This document shows positions 21,641 through 34,243 of a stretch of 64,000 bases of DNA, one piece after another. The position numbers were made by a program, and so were the translations under genes. The notes below the pieces were generated by a model that saw only the letters and a program-made list of their open reading frames with translations, was not told the origin of the DNA and did not search any database. The first letter of the stretch is position 1. Each line of letters begins with the position of its first letter. This DNA comes from Adiantum capillus-veneris (lineage: Eukaryota; Streptophyta; Polypodiopsida; Polypodiales; Pteridaceae). Where the stretch lies: assembly GCA_014529385.2 (NCBI GenBank), contig CM043948.1:22589451-22653450 (forward strand). The letters are read 5' to 3'.

Positions 21641-22540
21641 AAGGACTAGAATCAACTTTCTAAATATGATGGGGCTGATCTAACCTTATGATTTTTATTT
21701 TTCCTTGCATTATTAAAAAACCATGGACTTAACTTTAATCTTACTAGATCAAGTGCAAGACATTTGCACATTCTTTTGGAGGCTTTATGAAGTTGATCCC
21801 TTGCTAAATTAAAACCTGCGAAATTAGGATGGACTTTGGTAAAAATTAAACTCACCCTTGCGCTTTAGAACTTCACCTCAAAACCTTAACACAATGCTTT
21901 GGAGGTTCCATGAAGTCGATCACGACACTCGCTAAATTTAGACTGATTTTGGGAAGTTTTAGTTTTACTCTAGGGCTTCCCAGACTTCATACTTAGAGTC
22001 TCATAAGTAAATTTGATTTCTTAAAATTTAACAAGTAATTTCTACTTTTAGACTCCTATAATTGCTCTAAATGACTCCCAAGGATGCTCAGGATAGATTT
22101 ATCCTTCCTTGACCTGTACCTTTGACCAAGATAACTAAACAACAATTATCCTTGCTCTTTTATAGATTTGTCCCCTTTCGTCCCAAGCCTTTGACCAAGG
22201 AAAGTATAAGCACTTTGATCAACTTCACTTGTTCTATTTTATTTTCCTCAAACTTAAATGGCGAATTCATGAAAAAAACTTCAATCGACTTTAATCAACT
22301 TCGATTGTTCTATTTTATTTTCCCCAAACTTAAATGACCAATTCATGAAAATACTTTTAGAAAGTTAGAAGTTAATTTTCATGACAAAAGCACCCCATTC
22401 TGTGAGAAATATTTTCTTCTACATGTCTTCCTCTACCATGCTAATTTGATTGATCATAAAAATCCATCCAAGAAACTATACATCCCATGTCCCGCTACAT
22501 CATCCAAGAGAGTATCTACAAATAGTAGTTGAAAGGAACA
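21641..22540. other. unassigned AT-rich sequence
   Basis: Contains a weak duplicate phrase (TTTGGAGG..., near 21775 and 21898) and a clearer tandem repeat at 22199-22346. No gene. Confidence 0.5.
22199..22346. repeat. imperfect ~76-bp tandem duplication
   Basis: The phrase TTGTTCTATTTTATTTTCC and its surroundings recur at a spacing of 76 bp. Confidence 0.85.
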
Positions 22541-22544
22541 CTAC

Positions 22545-23717
22545 CTTCTATAGTTCACACATACTCTTAGCTTCGTTGATTTCCTAGGTACCAACACAAT
22601 AGGAGATAACCATTTTGTCTCATCTATTGGCTTTATAAATCCCATTTTCATCAATTTTTCTAGCTCGTCCTTAACCTACTTAGCATCATTCAGATTCATC
22701 CTATATCTCTATTGTACTAATCAAAACCTCATCCTCTTTAAGATTGATCATGGGCTAATATACATGTGGATCTATCCCTCTCATATCTGTATAGTCTCGT
22801 GCAAATACATCAATGTATTTGCATGAAATACCTAATGAAGGGGAGCAGCTGGGAACACAACAAAAGAGGAATACGCACGCACACACTCACACACACACCC
22901 CACCATAGCCACACACACAGGTTGAAGGGGGAGAGCCAACGTAATGTGTGTCCCCTTTCTTTCTTTTCTTATCTTATGCACTAAGGCACAATACACATTG
23001 TACTTAGTGTTAGTGGCTCACACAAGTGTATAGTTGTACACTTAGGGTTAGTGGCAGTTAGTGATGGGATGTCGGCCACATGGCCATTAAACCTAACACC
23101 TAATATCATGTGCTAATATACCCGTGGATCTATTCCTCTCATATTCGTATAGTCCCAGGCAAATACATCAATGTATTCTTGTAACAAGTCCTTCAAATCC
23201 TATTCGAATCCTTTCTCCAAATGAGCATTCGATATCTGTATTGTACTAATCAAAATTGCATCCTCTTTAAGATTGATCATGTTTTGATATACCTATGGAT
23301 CTAGTCCTCTCATATTTGTATAGTCCCATGCAAATACACCAATCTATTTATGTAATAATTCCTTCAAGTCCTATTTGAATCCTTCCTCCGAGTGAACACT
23401 CACTTTCACTATACATGAAATACACTCTATCCCCAAATTTAGATCCTACAAATCATCTTCTTTTGCCCTTGACATTTTCTCCAAGGTGTGCTCATACAAA
23501 AAAAAAATCTTTCTTTACTGCCTCTTCCATTCCAATTTTGGATTCTTTGATGTCCATCTATGGAACTTGACTAGTTAAATTGGATTTGTGAATCTCAATC
23601 AGATATACCTATAGTTCATCTTCTACTTTCCCACATCTTAATTCACCTGTCACTCAATTTTTGTCCATACTCTCTAGAAAATTTACCTCAAAGATTGAAA
23701 TCATAGTAAGGTTTGAC
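22545..23717 (-). pseudogene. gypsy RT N-terminal relic
   Basis: On the minus strand about 22690-22545 reads ELEKLMKMGFIKPIDETKW then LSPIVLVPRKSTKLRVC, the start of a gypsy RT. Upstream on the same strand (about 22830-22700, 23200-23100 and 23400-23240) the PR-RT linker FAWDYTNMRGIDP...VYQHMINLKED is present, in about three copies because of local duplication. Everything past the RT fingers is missing. A solo LTR is inserted within it. Confidence 0.75.
22836..23098 (-). mobile_element. solo LTR of the copia-2 family with 5-bp TSD
   Basis: 263 bp running TGAAGGGGAGC...ACCTAACA on the plus strand, very similar to 38333-38586 and 45577-45837. It is flanked by CCTAA on both sides (22831-22835 and 23099-23103). 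A single LTR with a perfect 5-bp duplication and no interior marks LTR-LTR recombination after insertion. Confidence 0.93.
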
Positions 23718-23930
23718 TGCTACCATGTATATGGTTGTGATGTGTGGAAACATACTTAGGACCACCAAGGGACTTTTTCCCCTACTAGGAGATTTTTTTC
23801 CCAGTCCTTTGTATATATGTTGATCACTCTAGTGTTAACTTATCTTGTATTTTCACACTTAGTAATACATTCTCTATTGTGTCCTTGGGCTTCTTCTCTA
23901 TCTCCAATGCACATTGCAGACCTAACTTCA
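23718..23930 (+). mobile_element. diverged solo LTR related to copia-3
   Basis: Matches the order of the copia-3 LTR: TGCTACCATGTATATGG, GTGATGTGTG, ACTTAGGACC, CACTAGGAG-like, TATATATG, GATCACTCTAG. Opposite orientation to copia-3. Ends inferred from the alignment. Confidence 0.65.
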
Positions 23931-24399
<469 letters not shown>

Positions 24400-24697
24400 C
24401 AAGTTACTTATAATAACTATGTCACAAATGAACATTACATGTTCAAAAACCATGATACACCAGCATAGTTCAGAGGTCGTGTACAAATACCATTCCATGT
24501 TTAAACAATATTTTACAACAAAATCTAAGGGCTACCTTCCTTAATGTTGAGTCTGGCAAGATTCTTGTTTAACTACCATTGTCTTTGAAACTTGGTATTT
24601 GTGGATTGACTCTTGTTTCATTATCTTGTGGGGTTTCTTGCCTCTTTTTCCTCATAGCCCCTGTGATTGTTTGTGACTCCAGTTAGGCTTAAGGTAA

Positions 24698-26085
24698 TTG
24701 CTTTCTGGTCTTTTTTTAGATTGTCTCTTTGGCCCAAGGCCTTCCCTGACCAGTGGAACCTCTTTCCAAGGCTTCCCTTCTTGTTCTACGATGTATTCAG
24801 GATCAATGATGATTACAAGAGCATATTTAGATCCAAATCTATCTCTTATTCATTGGATTTCATTTGATCATTGGGTCAAGATCCTTGCTTTGTTAGTTAA
24901 GGGTGGCTCAGATGGCATTAAGCTTCTATCTAAAAATATAGCCAATCTTTTGGGAATGGCTAAGCTCACAATCAGGCTTTGGCTAATTTTTTATCTTCAC
25001 ATTCTGAACTTTCTAATCATCTTTGAAAGTTTTGAGGTGTCAGCCCCAACTTTGTTTCGACTCCTACTACCCCCATTGTGCTGCCTACAAATAGTCTTTT
25101 TTGCAGACATGATGCTGCCTTGGAGGCTATAAGATAATTTCAGAGGGATCTGTGTTCTCTCAGCAAATCATCCTTGCTGGAAATGGTCCCCAAGGACTCT
25201 CGGGTGTATCCTTTATTACTGATACGATAGATCAAGGTGGAATCCCTCGGAGTGTAACATAAGCTATGGTTGCTTCCGAATAAGAGTTTTTTGGCACCTA
25301 TTTCTATGGAAACGTGGGTTTTCCTCGCTAACTTACCAACTGCGGCAATGGAGGAATGTAGAATGAAGATTCTCAAAGGGGTTCAGTTCCATGACAGAGG
25401 TGAACTTATCAAGGCACCCTTCAATATGAGCTTCTTAGATGATAAGAAGTGTGGGTCTAATGTTGGTCTATATGTCAAAACCAAGGGTACTATGACCTTC
25501 AGTAATAATAATGATGAGTATTATACAGAGACACTTTGGAATGATTTTAGACCATACCTCTAATGTGCATGCTGCTTCTTGGATCCTAAGGCTGTGTGTG
25601 AGTTGAGTATCATTTGGTTTGACCGTGTTATTTGGTTTTCTCTCAATAGTTCGGAGAGGATTTTTTTGGAGAAGGCTTCAGAGTTTCATCTTTCCCTCCT
25701 TTGTTTGTGGCTTGGGATACAAGCTAAGGAGCTTGTTTTGGCACAAATTGCGCTTATTCAGTACTGGTCATTAATGTGTGACATTCTTAAAGAGCTGGGT
25801 CCTGATGAGTGTGGCACACTCCTAACCACTTATGGTGGTTACAAAGGTAGTAAGAACATGTTAAGTCTTGAGGAGTCACAAGTCCTCAAACACCCCAATA
25901 CGCTCATTTCTCCATCCTCTTCTTTCACTTATTTTTTAACTCCCTCATCTTCTACTAATTATGTGTTTGGAAGAGGCAACTTTAAAAGCTTTACGAGGGG
26001 TAGAGGCAGACATTTTCATTGGATATGTAAACCTGCAGGTGTGGAGAAAGGATGGTGGATGACAATGCCTCCCAGAGAAGGATAG
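24698..26085 (+). pseudogene. N-terminal part of RT-like element, unknown domains
   Basis: Frames at 24698-25132, 25270-25563 and 25579-26085 appear to be pieces of one decayed protein upstream of the RT relic, on the same strand. Visible features are SFLAPISMETWVFLANLP, a helical middle (WLGIQAKELVLAQIALIQYW) and a Gly/Arg-rich tail FKSFTRGRGRHFHW, which could bind nucleic acid. I do not recognise a named domain. Linkage to the RT is inferred from strand, spacing and equal decay. Confidence 0.4.
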
Positions 26086-27343
26086 TTGTGGCTGATAGAA
26101 TGTTTGTTCACTGCCTCTTTATTAAAAAAAAATTGGAATTTATTCCTCCTAGGAATATTATGTTTGAATGCTTTGATGCAATTTTTGGGACTCACATGTT
26201 GCTTCGAAATATCACCTTTGGTTGGAAATATCATGATTCAATTAAATCAATTGTGTCTTTGAATGACTTTCTTTGAAGAAATTTAGTTTTTGAATGTAAT
26301 TGTCATTTTTTTTCTGACTACTGCAAGACTTTTGAAGGTTTTGGTGAACATGTGTGTAGTATTGATTTGACAATTATTGTAGATTCTAATGTTAGAAGCC
26401 TGCTAAGTAAGGGGATGAATCATATTCCCCTTCACCCTCTTAATCCACACCACCTAGCCTTTGCATCCCTACTAGCTTGTCTAGCAACCTTGTCCTTAAA
26501 GCTCCAACGGGAGAAAAAAGTTCAACAGAACTTAGCCCATACACTTGTCGCTATCTTTCTCAGCAAAATTGGTAACTTACTTCAAAGTTTGCTTAGCCTT
26601 GAAACTAGTTGGCTCACACCTGAGGTTATGTGTTATTTCTCTAGACTTACAGATCAATGGTTTGTGATTGGGTTGGACGAAGCACCTAATATGGCATCCA
26701 TTATGAGTAAATAATTGACTTTTGTGGCGGTTACTAATCAACTCAATGGTAATGAGTTCCATAAACTCCGGCACTCACTTGGTAGAATTTCCACCCTACT
26801 CAATGAGGAGTTGAGTGGACTGGGTTATGAGACTAGGTTTGCAAAACTGCATGTCTTATTCCCCACTTATAAAAGTCACAAACATAAATTTTGTTGAATC
26901 TCAATTGCATCCAATGGGCTTTTTACTAATATCACGTTCGATGTTGCGGAGTGTTTAAATCTGATACTCCTCGAACTTGAATCTATTTGTGGACAAAGAG
27001 GAGTGACCTAAAAAGATTTCAAAATATTGAGTGTTGTCTGTTTTGGCTAGTAGAAAATCCGGTACAAGTTTTGATCAATCTACCCCAAGATATCTTTAAT
27101 ATCTTCACTGCATACATAACACAATGTTATGAGAATATACCACTTACTGGTACATTTGGCCTTCTAGATGTTCTAGGTAAATTAACCTCGTGAGCTTTTG
27201 CACATAGACCATCTCTTGGCTATAAGGGTATTTTGCTTAGCAAAAAATCCTATTGGGTTGGAAACTCTAAGCTTAGGGCTCCTCTTAATTTTGATGAAGC
27301 AAATCTTTGTCAATATATTATATGGATCATTAATCATTGTTTC
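26052..27343 (+). pseudogene. Penelope-like / rvt-like reverse transcriptase relic
   Basis: The frame reads LLSKGMNHIPLHPLNPHH (about 26396-26450) after a Cys-X-Cys segment (VFECNCHFFSDYC), then RISTLLNEELSGLGYETRF, KLHVLFPTYKSHKHKF (about 26845-26895), VLINLPQDIFNIFTAYITQC, YENIPLTG (about 27140) and LNFDEANLCQYIIWIINHCF. These match, as I remember them, a family of RT proteins in algae and early land plants with KGLNHIP, PTYKSHK and ADITxCxExIP motifs. The motif-A Asp is Tyr here (FTAYIT), and the YIDD-type motif is not found. Stops near 26712 and 26895 and a frameshift near 27000 add to the damage. Whether it is a true Penelope-like element is uncertain. Confidence 0.5.
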
Positions 27344-27351
27344 ATTCAATC

Positions 27352-27470
27352 GCGTGATACTTGCAAATTCAATCGCGTGATACTCTACAGACCTACTACC
27401 CATAGAGTATGGTGCATGGATTGCGTGATACTCTACGGGCCTACTACCTAATAGAGTATGGTGCATGGGA
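27352..27470. repeat. short tandem repeat with hairpin units
   Basis: GCGTGATACT recurs at 27352, 27375 and 27423. The last two units (48 bp apart) each contain TACTCTA ... TAGAGTA, able to fold into a 7-bp stem. Confidence 0.75.
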
Positions 27471-27480
27471 ATGGGTGGGC

Positions 27481-27506
27481 GCACACACACACACACACAC
27501 ACACAC
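27481..27506. repeat. (CA)n microsatellite
   Basis: 26 bases of CA following GGGTGGGC. Confidence 0.95.
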
Positions 27507-28570
27507 TAGGTCTCTAACTCAGACCTTATGATATATATCTATATTTATAACTACGCTTGCTTAATTACTAAGCACCAATCAAAATGAAGGAATTGCTTTT
27601 TTTTATAGTAGGTGCTTCTTCGTGAATGGTTTTATGGAAAGGTGACTATTGAGCATTTTTTTGGCTAGAAAACAAGGCCGATTTTTGGAAGACTTGGGCT
27701 TGGAATATCTCTTTTTTTTTTTATGGTATGCCATGTGTTGCTTGTTTGTTATTCTCAGTGTATCACAAATAAATGGGCATAATACGCAGATGGGGTAGTT
27801 GTGCACCATCGGCGGTTTTTCTAGGAAGGATTTGCATCACCATGTGTTGGAGTTTCTCATTGGCGACGATGAAGGGGTGTTGCGGGTGCATACGCCACTT
27901 GAGGATTTTTTTCTTTCCTGCCAGGAGTATGATGACTCACCCGAATTTGGTACAGAGTAGGGGGCCGTGGCTACTTATGAGGCGGCTAGCTGAGAGTGAA
28001 GGCTGCCACCTTCTTAAACAGGTGAGTTTTTTTTTAAAGACTCACTTATCTTTGTTACTGTTGTGCTTTGCATTTTTTTTATCTTCTCCACTGTTTGTTC
28101 CTGCTCTAAGCAAAGAATATGGCAAAGGGGAAGGACAAAGTGTTGTAGTTGAGCATGCCTCTATATCTTCTCAACAGGTATATATGGGCAAAAAACAAAC
28201 ACACAGGTTGTTATGGTTTCAATTTATCTGTATGGGTTTTTGGGTATGGCTATATATTTCCTGCGTGCCAAATATGGCTCGGGTGGGTTTATATTGGACT
28301 TTGCCAGGCTGATTTTGGTGGTTTACTTTCCTGACTGTTGGTTGATGAGTTTGAGTCACTGGACACTCACCAACATACAGGAACACTTGATTATCTTGGG
28401 CTACAAAGAAATCAAAGATGCTTACTTTCGTCTCAATTGACAAAAGATCAGTTTAGTTTATATGTTGTCTACATGTGCCAATTGTTAGTCTTATTAAAAG
28501 CATTTTTGTTGTTTCAGATTGGTAGGCAGATGGAGGCAGCCATGAAAGTGCAATCAGTCTTTGCTAAATA
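27507..28570 (+). other. possible decayed coding segment, unidentified
   Basis: Two frames around 27790-28020 and 28140-28570 look coding-like (RKDLHHHVLEFLIGDDEG; later DTHQHTGTLDYLGLQ). Possible splice-like CAG|GT sites occur at about 28020 and 28178. None of the pieces resembles a family I know and stops interrupt all frames. Could be a host exon relic or an extension of the RT element. Confidence 0.25.
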
Positions 28571-31500
28571 CTAGGGTTCATAACAGCTAGTGTCTATACA
28601 TTTAGCAAAACTGGATCCGGACCTACATACCCATTACCATAGTTGCCAATGCTTATGCCTAAAACGTTGTGCTTGCAACCTACAAGGAAATAACGAAATA
28701 ATTTCCACGTTAAAGCCATGATAACATGTTTGGACCATAATAAAATGTGAAAATCAAGCACATCTAGGTACCAAATGAAACTTAACAGAACATAGCTTTG
28801 GTACATGTGTAAACAACCATCCATTAAAGTTGTTTAACCATACTTGTAATCTTAACAAGTTTTACTAGGTATCCGACAATTTTTAGCCACTGAAATTGTT
28901 CCCGATTTGACATTATCAAAATGGTCTAATAAACGAATCTCATCAGCACTTAGGGACTTTGTTGCAACACATAATTAAAATAATGCATGTCATTTTTAGT
29001 CCTAGAGATACATATTCTCCACATGCAGAATATGTTTCATATAAGGATGTCCAAAAATCCTTCAAGTATGAGATGTACTTGTGTCTGGAGATAAATGTAA
29101 GCACTCAGTGACATGAGAGAGGGACCCTTATAACCCTTGCTCCACACTGGCTAGACCGAACTCCATGAATTTCTAGACTATGTTGCATCCTTTGTGACAA
29201 CATGTGCCAAACAAAAGCCTATCATGTAGGTCCATGACTATAGGGTGCAGAAGTGTATCTGGTACACTTCTGTCCCAAACTTCTTTGCTCCTCCATAACC
29301 TTGTCATGTGTCTGAAGAGCAAAATGGTTGAAAGCATTTTGGCTTATACATCCTATGTGGAAAACTTAATTAAAGCATATAGAAAATGAATAAAACCTAA
29401 TCATATGCATACCTGGAGGTTGAACATAGAGTTCACTTACCCATAGTCAAGTGTACTTTGCAAACCTGAAAGATACAACCGGAAAGGTGCCTTACCAAAA
29501 AGCTAGTCTGAAAGAACTAGCATATTGTTGATCTCTTAAACACTAAATGAAAGATTAGTGAAAATCTAGTAATGAACTGGTAACCCTGGGTGTTGCCCTT
29601 GCAATCCAAACCCCTTGGTTAGAATCGTGTTTAATAGTGATGGGAATCAACTTAGGAAGTTAAACTTGTCCACTACCCCTTGGTTGATTACGGACTGCTT
29701 TCCTTGAAAGTACAACTATGATGAGATCATATTGTGATCCTCAACACCTATGGAGTGATTGTGTATTAGCTGGGTATAACCTATGAAATTACCACTCCTA
29801 GAGACACAATCAGTGCTACAAATAAGCAACATACCTTCTCGTGTTTGAATCTTATTCACAACTAGCTCTTGAAATAATCATATCTCTCCATGAACAAAAG
29901 AGAAAGATGTCTTACACCCCAAAGAAGGTAGTCATACTAAATTTTCTTGGGTGTTCAAACAATCGATCCCCTACTTTGAGGCTCCGTTAGTTTATTCATG
30001 TCATCTCATGAAATAGTTGCTTGATAGCTAGTCTATGCCTACTTGCTACCACAAAAAGCATCATCTATATTGGTTGCACCTTGTGCATAGAGCCAGTTAT
30101 GTAAAGTTCCCACCGCTATAGACATATACAATGATCTCAAGGCAATCTATCAGCCTCAATTCTTCTTGAACAGAGTAGTTGATGTTATAGTGGAATCATA
30201 AATGAGGATTCAGCGAAAGGAATCATAGTGTACTCGCATGTCATGCATGCACATCAAAAAAATAGTGTGATAAGCCCTTGGCTTCAATGACGGTCTCAAC
30301 AGTTTGAGCCAATGTCATACATGCCTTGCACGATTGCGCTGGCATGGATACATCACAGTTTGTCATTGTTGCCAAACATAAATTGTGAGCTTATATCCTC
30401 TTATTATTAAATTTGCATGCCATTAATCTTGATCCCAGGTCAATTAAAAGTAATTTGACATGGAATGGAGCTTTTCTTTGTGTCAAGTCTATCAAAGCAC
30501 TTTGCTTTGCACATCAGAGAAATCTTCTCCAAATGAAAATTTAAAGACAAAAAACAAGTAGATCTTGAACCTTGTCGCCCCTCTGAGAGCAGTTTCCTTC
30601 GCTTGAATCTAGCTCGTAGCCATGTATGCTAAGAAATTTAGATTTTGTCAAATGTACCTACATGCCCTTGTGGCTTGGTTCATACCGACCTCCAAAAAAA
30701 AATCAGGTAGACAAGTTTCCCCAAGTTCGTATACTAATAGCATATTCCAAACTTTGGAAACTTTTATGCTAGATGCTTGAAAGTGAAGCCTTGATTCGCC
30801 TAAGTGCATCGGAAAGATGAGACAGAACGGAGCCTGAGTGCTCATAGCTAACAGGTGCTCCAATTGACACATAAATGTCAAAGCACAAGAAAAGCTTGAC
30901 CTTGTCGAGCTTCCATAGAGAACCTGCCTTGTCGAATCGTGTAGCTTATTGAGAATTGTGAGATTGCCCAATATTGAAAGAGATAGCTCAAGAAGCGTGG
31001 CTATCAAATTTCAGCTAATTGCCAAACTCTGCTTGACCAAAGCAACCTTTGCTTGTCATGTGAGCATGGTAAAAACTTTTGCAAATTTAATTCAAAATTA
31101 TAAACTGTACTTGCATATCAGCTTGCTTGAATTTTCCACCCTTGGTATCGGAATTTATAGCACCCCTTGGTGTAGTTTGCTTGTGTTGAATTTAACCCAT
31201 TTCCAATTATCATTGAAAACCCATGGATCTGCTCGCCGACAATGAGTTGATCATGTCTATCTTAGACTCCATCAAGTTTAGACAACTTGCATAAAAGTCA
31301 TGCCCTAACAAATTTGAAACTCCAAATTAGAGAAGTAGATGCTTGTCGGCTTCTTGGAATTGTAAATGATGATTGCCTTTGGCTTACAAGTCACCAGCCA
31401 TGATGTACTCGCTTTTACTGTGAGGCAACCTTGCCTTGTATGGGTTATCCTTGTAGGAGCCTTGCTCCTTAATCAAGCCATAATCAAATTCCTTTCATGT

Positions 31501-32761
31501 ATTTGAACCGAGTTAAAGGGACATGACCAAGTTTTTGAAATGTCAAAAGTGCTTATAGAAATAGCCGTGCTATCTGCCTCAAGTTTATATAGTGTTGCTG
31601 CAAAACAAACTCTGAATGGAATTAGAATATAATTAAACCAAACAATCCCTGACCTTGTTCGTGTCTCTTTGGTTTTGTAAATTTTCTATGCAATTTTGAC
31701 GAGAAAGTAACCCCATGCCTTGCATGGATTCTTAGGATCATTTGCTATTGTCGCAGTCCTTAGTTTGATGTCATGCATAGTAGAAACCGCACTTCTTATG
31801 CAAGGAAATTCAAGAAATTTCCTTTTAAAGGACCGTGTCCTTGTCAAAATTCTTTAGTGAGGCTGCTTTTCATTGTCCGTTGCATGCCAAATTCGCTCAA
31901 CAAAGCACAAGAAAATTAACATTGTTGAGATTTCCCTTTTTGCAGGTCTTCATAACCCTCACATGACCCCTTTCTTTAGCTGAGCTTGATTTGCTACCAT
32001 TCAAAATTTCTGCCCAGCATGATCTCCGAATGCAAGTCTTCATGGTCTTTGTCACCATGCACTCTACATGCCTTCCATGTCGGCATGTTGCATGTTGCCT
32101 AGCTTGCCTTGCAAGGTCAACCATGCCAAAGCCCTTGAGTCGCTGCCTTGTCATTGCTCTCCGGCTTTGTAGCCGAGAGGGGAAGACTACTAGTACATGA
32201 ACTTCAGGCTTGAGAGTGGAAACAATATACATCTTGGTAGAGCACTCTAGGTATACCTTTCGAGCTTCACATGCCTCATGAAGTACTTGTGTTGACTTGT
32301 CTTACCGTCGTAATAAGTGAAAATTTTAATCAAGAAGAAAATTGATAAATTCTGCTTGGCCACTTGCTCTCCGCCTATGCTAGCCCCTGGTGCCTTACCC
32401 CTATCGACGTGTCCTTGGTTACTAGCTTGTTGTTGTGGCCTCTCACATAGGATGGGCCCTTGAGGCTACCCCATGGGAACCCTAGGATGCCCAAATTTAA
32501 AAAAATGTGAACCCTATGCAGCAAATAGTGATGGTGGTAGTAACAGGCAGCGAGAGGGAGAGAAAATACTTTGTAGCACGCCGTAGAGATGCAGAATCAT
32601 GATTTGTATGGATGCTAGAGGCACTACCAATGAGCCCCACCATGAATGCCTCATGTTGGTTGAGGGTCCGCCTTCCCTGTGTGTAAGCTCTTGCTCCCAC
32701 TATGCTCCCTTCTTACAAACATGATTTCATGCGGGTCTCTATGACCACGCCATAGAAGCTT

Positions 32762-32764
<3 letters not shown>
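28571..32764. other. 4.2 kb without recognised features
   Basis: Both strands were read. Only short open frames occur (the longest 119 and 111 aa, both minus), with no family motif. No LTR pair, primer site or long repeat was found. The sequence may be old, unrecognisable transposon. Confidence 0.5.

Positions 32765-32841
<77 letters not shown>
32765..32841. repeat. (GA)n microsatellite, 77 bp
   Basis: Uninterrupted AG/GA tract followed by AACTGAGAGAGGG. Confidence 0.97.
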
Positions 32842-32843
<2 letters not shown>

Positions 32844-33160
32844 TGAGAGAGGGAGGCCATGCCTCCATGCTGAGATCGAGAGAGCGACGAAGAGAAAGAG
32901 AGAACAAGAGTCCATGCCTTACGTCCTTCCCCTCCTCCATAGCTTACCTTCTCTTGCGAGCTCTGAAACCCAATCTAAGATAGAGGGGACTAGCACATGC
33001 AACTCATCAACCAACCATGCCCTGTATAGGCCCTTTTCCATGCTATTTATAGGACCCCCTTTACCGCATGTCCATCCTGACCCTTGGCTTGCCTTGTCTT
33101 ACCTTAGGCCTGACACACATTATATCTACAGAGGAAACATGGATGGAACTTGAGAAAGAG
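32842..33160. other. unassigned purine-rich then pyrimidine-rich flank
   Basis: Contains a TATTTATAG box-like phrase at about 33044 but no gene; might be the edge of an unrecognised LTR. Confidence 0.4.
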
Positions 33161-33313
33161 GAAGCTTTTCTCAGGTAGCCACCACCAAAAAAATCTCAAA
33201 GAACTGCAAATTTTTCTTGGTATGTGAGGGTTTTACTAACAATATATAAAGGACTATGCAAAGGTCGCAGTCTCGTTGACATACCAATTGAGGTCAAAAA
33301 GTAAGAGTATAAG

Positions 33314-33760
33314 TTGGGAGGCATTCCAATAGAAAATCTTAAGGTGGACATAGCCGTTGCGCTTATATTGATTGTAGTGGATTCAAATGGGCAATTTTTC
33401 TTGGAGACAGACGGAAGTAATGAGGTCGTTGGAGCCGTACTTATGCAAAGGGGATGCCCACTTGCATTTGAGAGTAAAAAGTTAGATCGTGCCCAACGTA
33501 ACTACTCGGCCTATGGGTGAGAGTTACTAACTATAGTACATGCACTTAAAAAGTGGAGACACTATTTATATGGTGCCTCTTTTGAGGTCGCGATAAACCA
33601 TGAAAATTTGAAATGGCTTTCAAGTCAAAATGAATTGAAGAAAATCTTAGTGGGCGGAGATCCTACATGAGTTTGACCTTTAAATATGTCATCAAAGAGG
33701 TAAATATAACATAGTGGCGGATGCACTTAGTCGCATGCCGCAAATTAATGAATTAAGCTT
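33314..33760 (+). pseudogene. gypsy-3 RNase H
   Basis: Reads FFLETDGSNEVVGAVLMQRG (first Asp), RAQRNYSAYG then a stop and ELLTIVHALKKWRHYLYG (Glu), FEVAINHENLKWL where TDHE is expected (Asp replaced by Asn), and after a frameshift VADALSRMP (last Asp). Inactive by stop, frameshift and the D-to-N change. Confidence 0.88.
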
Positions 33761-34227
33761 CACAATCTTCAAGAACAAGTTTTGGGAGTCATTGTGTGGC
33801 GTATGTGAGCATGATCCATCTTTTACAAAGGTTTGGTGTGCTACGCGATTGCACTACTTTTACAGAGGTCTGGTGCAATATATTCAATTGCACCACTTCA
33901 CAAATGTGACCACCTTCCTCGTCATCGGCACGTAGTGCTAGTCCAGAGAGACAATCCATAGGTATGACGAGTAGGGAAGCGACAGTTAGTATGCAGAGAC
34001 TAACTGCAACTTTTGGGTATAGTTGAGGGCGGAAGATCTCTTACGTAGACCCTTCATCACTTTTGACAACTACGGCTTCAAATAGGGGTGATAAACTTCG
34101 TCATGGGGAGAAGTATGCTAACTACTCCATCGATGAGACAGGTACTTACTATATAAGGGTAGAGTGTGCATCCAACTATTGGTGAATTTTGGATCCGCAT
34201 TCTTAACACTAGGTTGGTAACCTAACA

Positions 34228-34243
34228 GGACATAAAAGTATCC
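34228..34243. repeat. left sub-terminal motif of the DNA transposon
   Basis: GGACATAAAAGTATCC, one base different from the two right-hand copies; GGACA/TATCC arms make an imperfect short hairpin. Confidence 0.8.

Noticed and set aside
25800-25830. Hammerhead ribozyme core (CTGATGAG) suggesting a retrozyme
   Set aside because: No CGAAA or fitting third stem follows; the word lies in the RT-like coding relic.
31897-32232. 111-aa basic minus ORF as a gene
   Set aside because: No motif, no context and an overlapping plus frame of similar quality.
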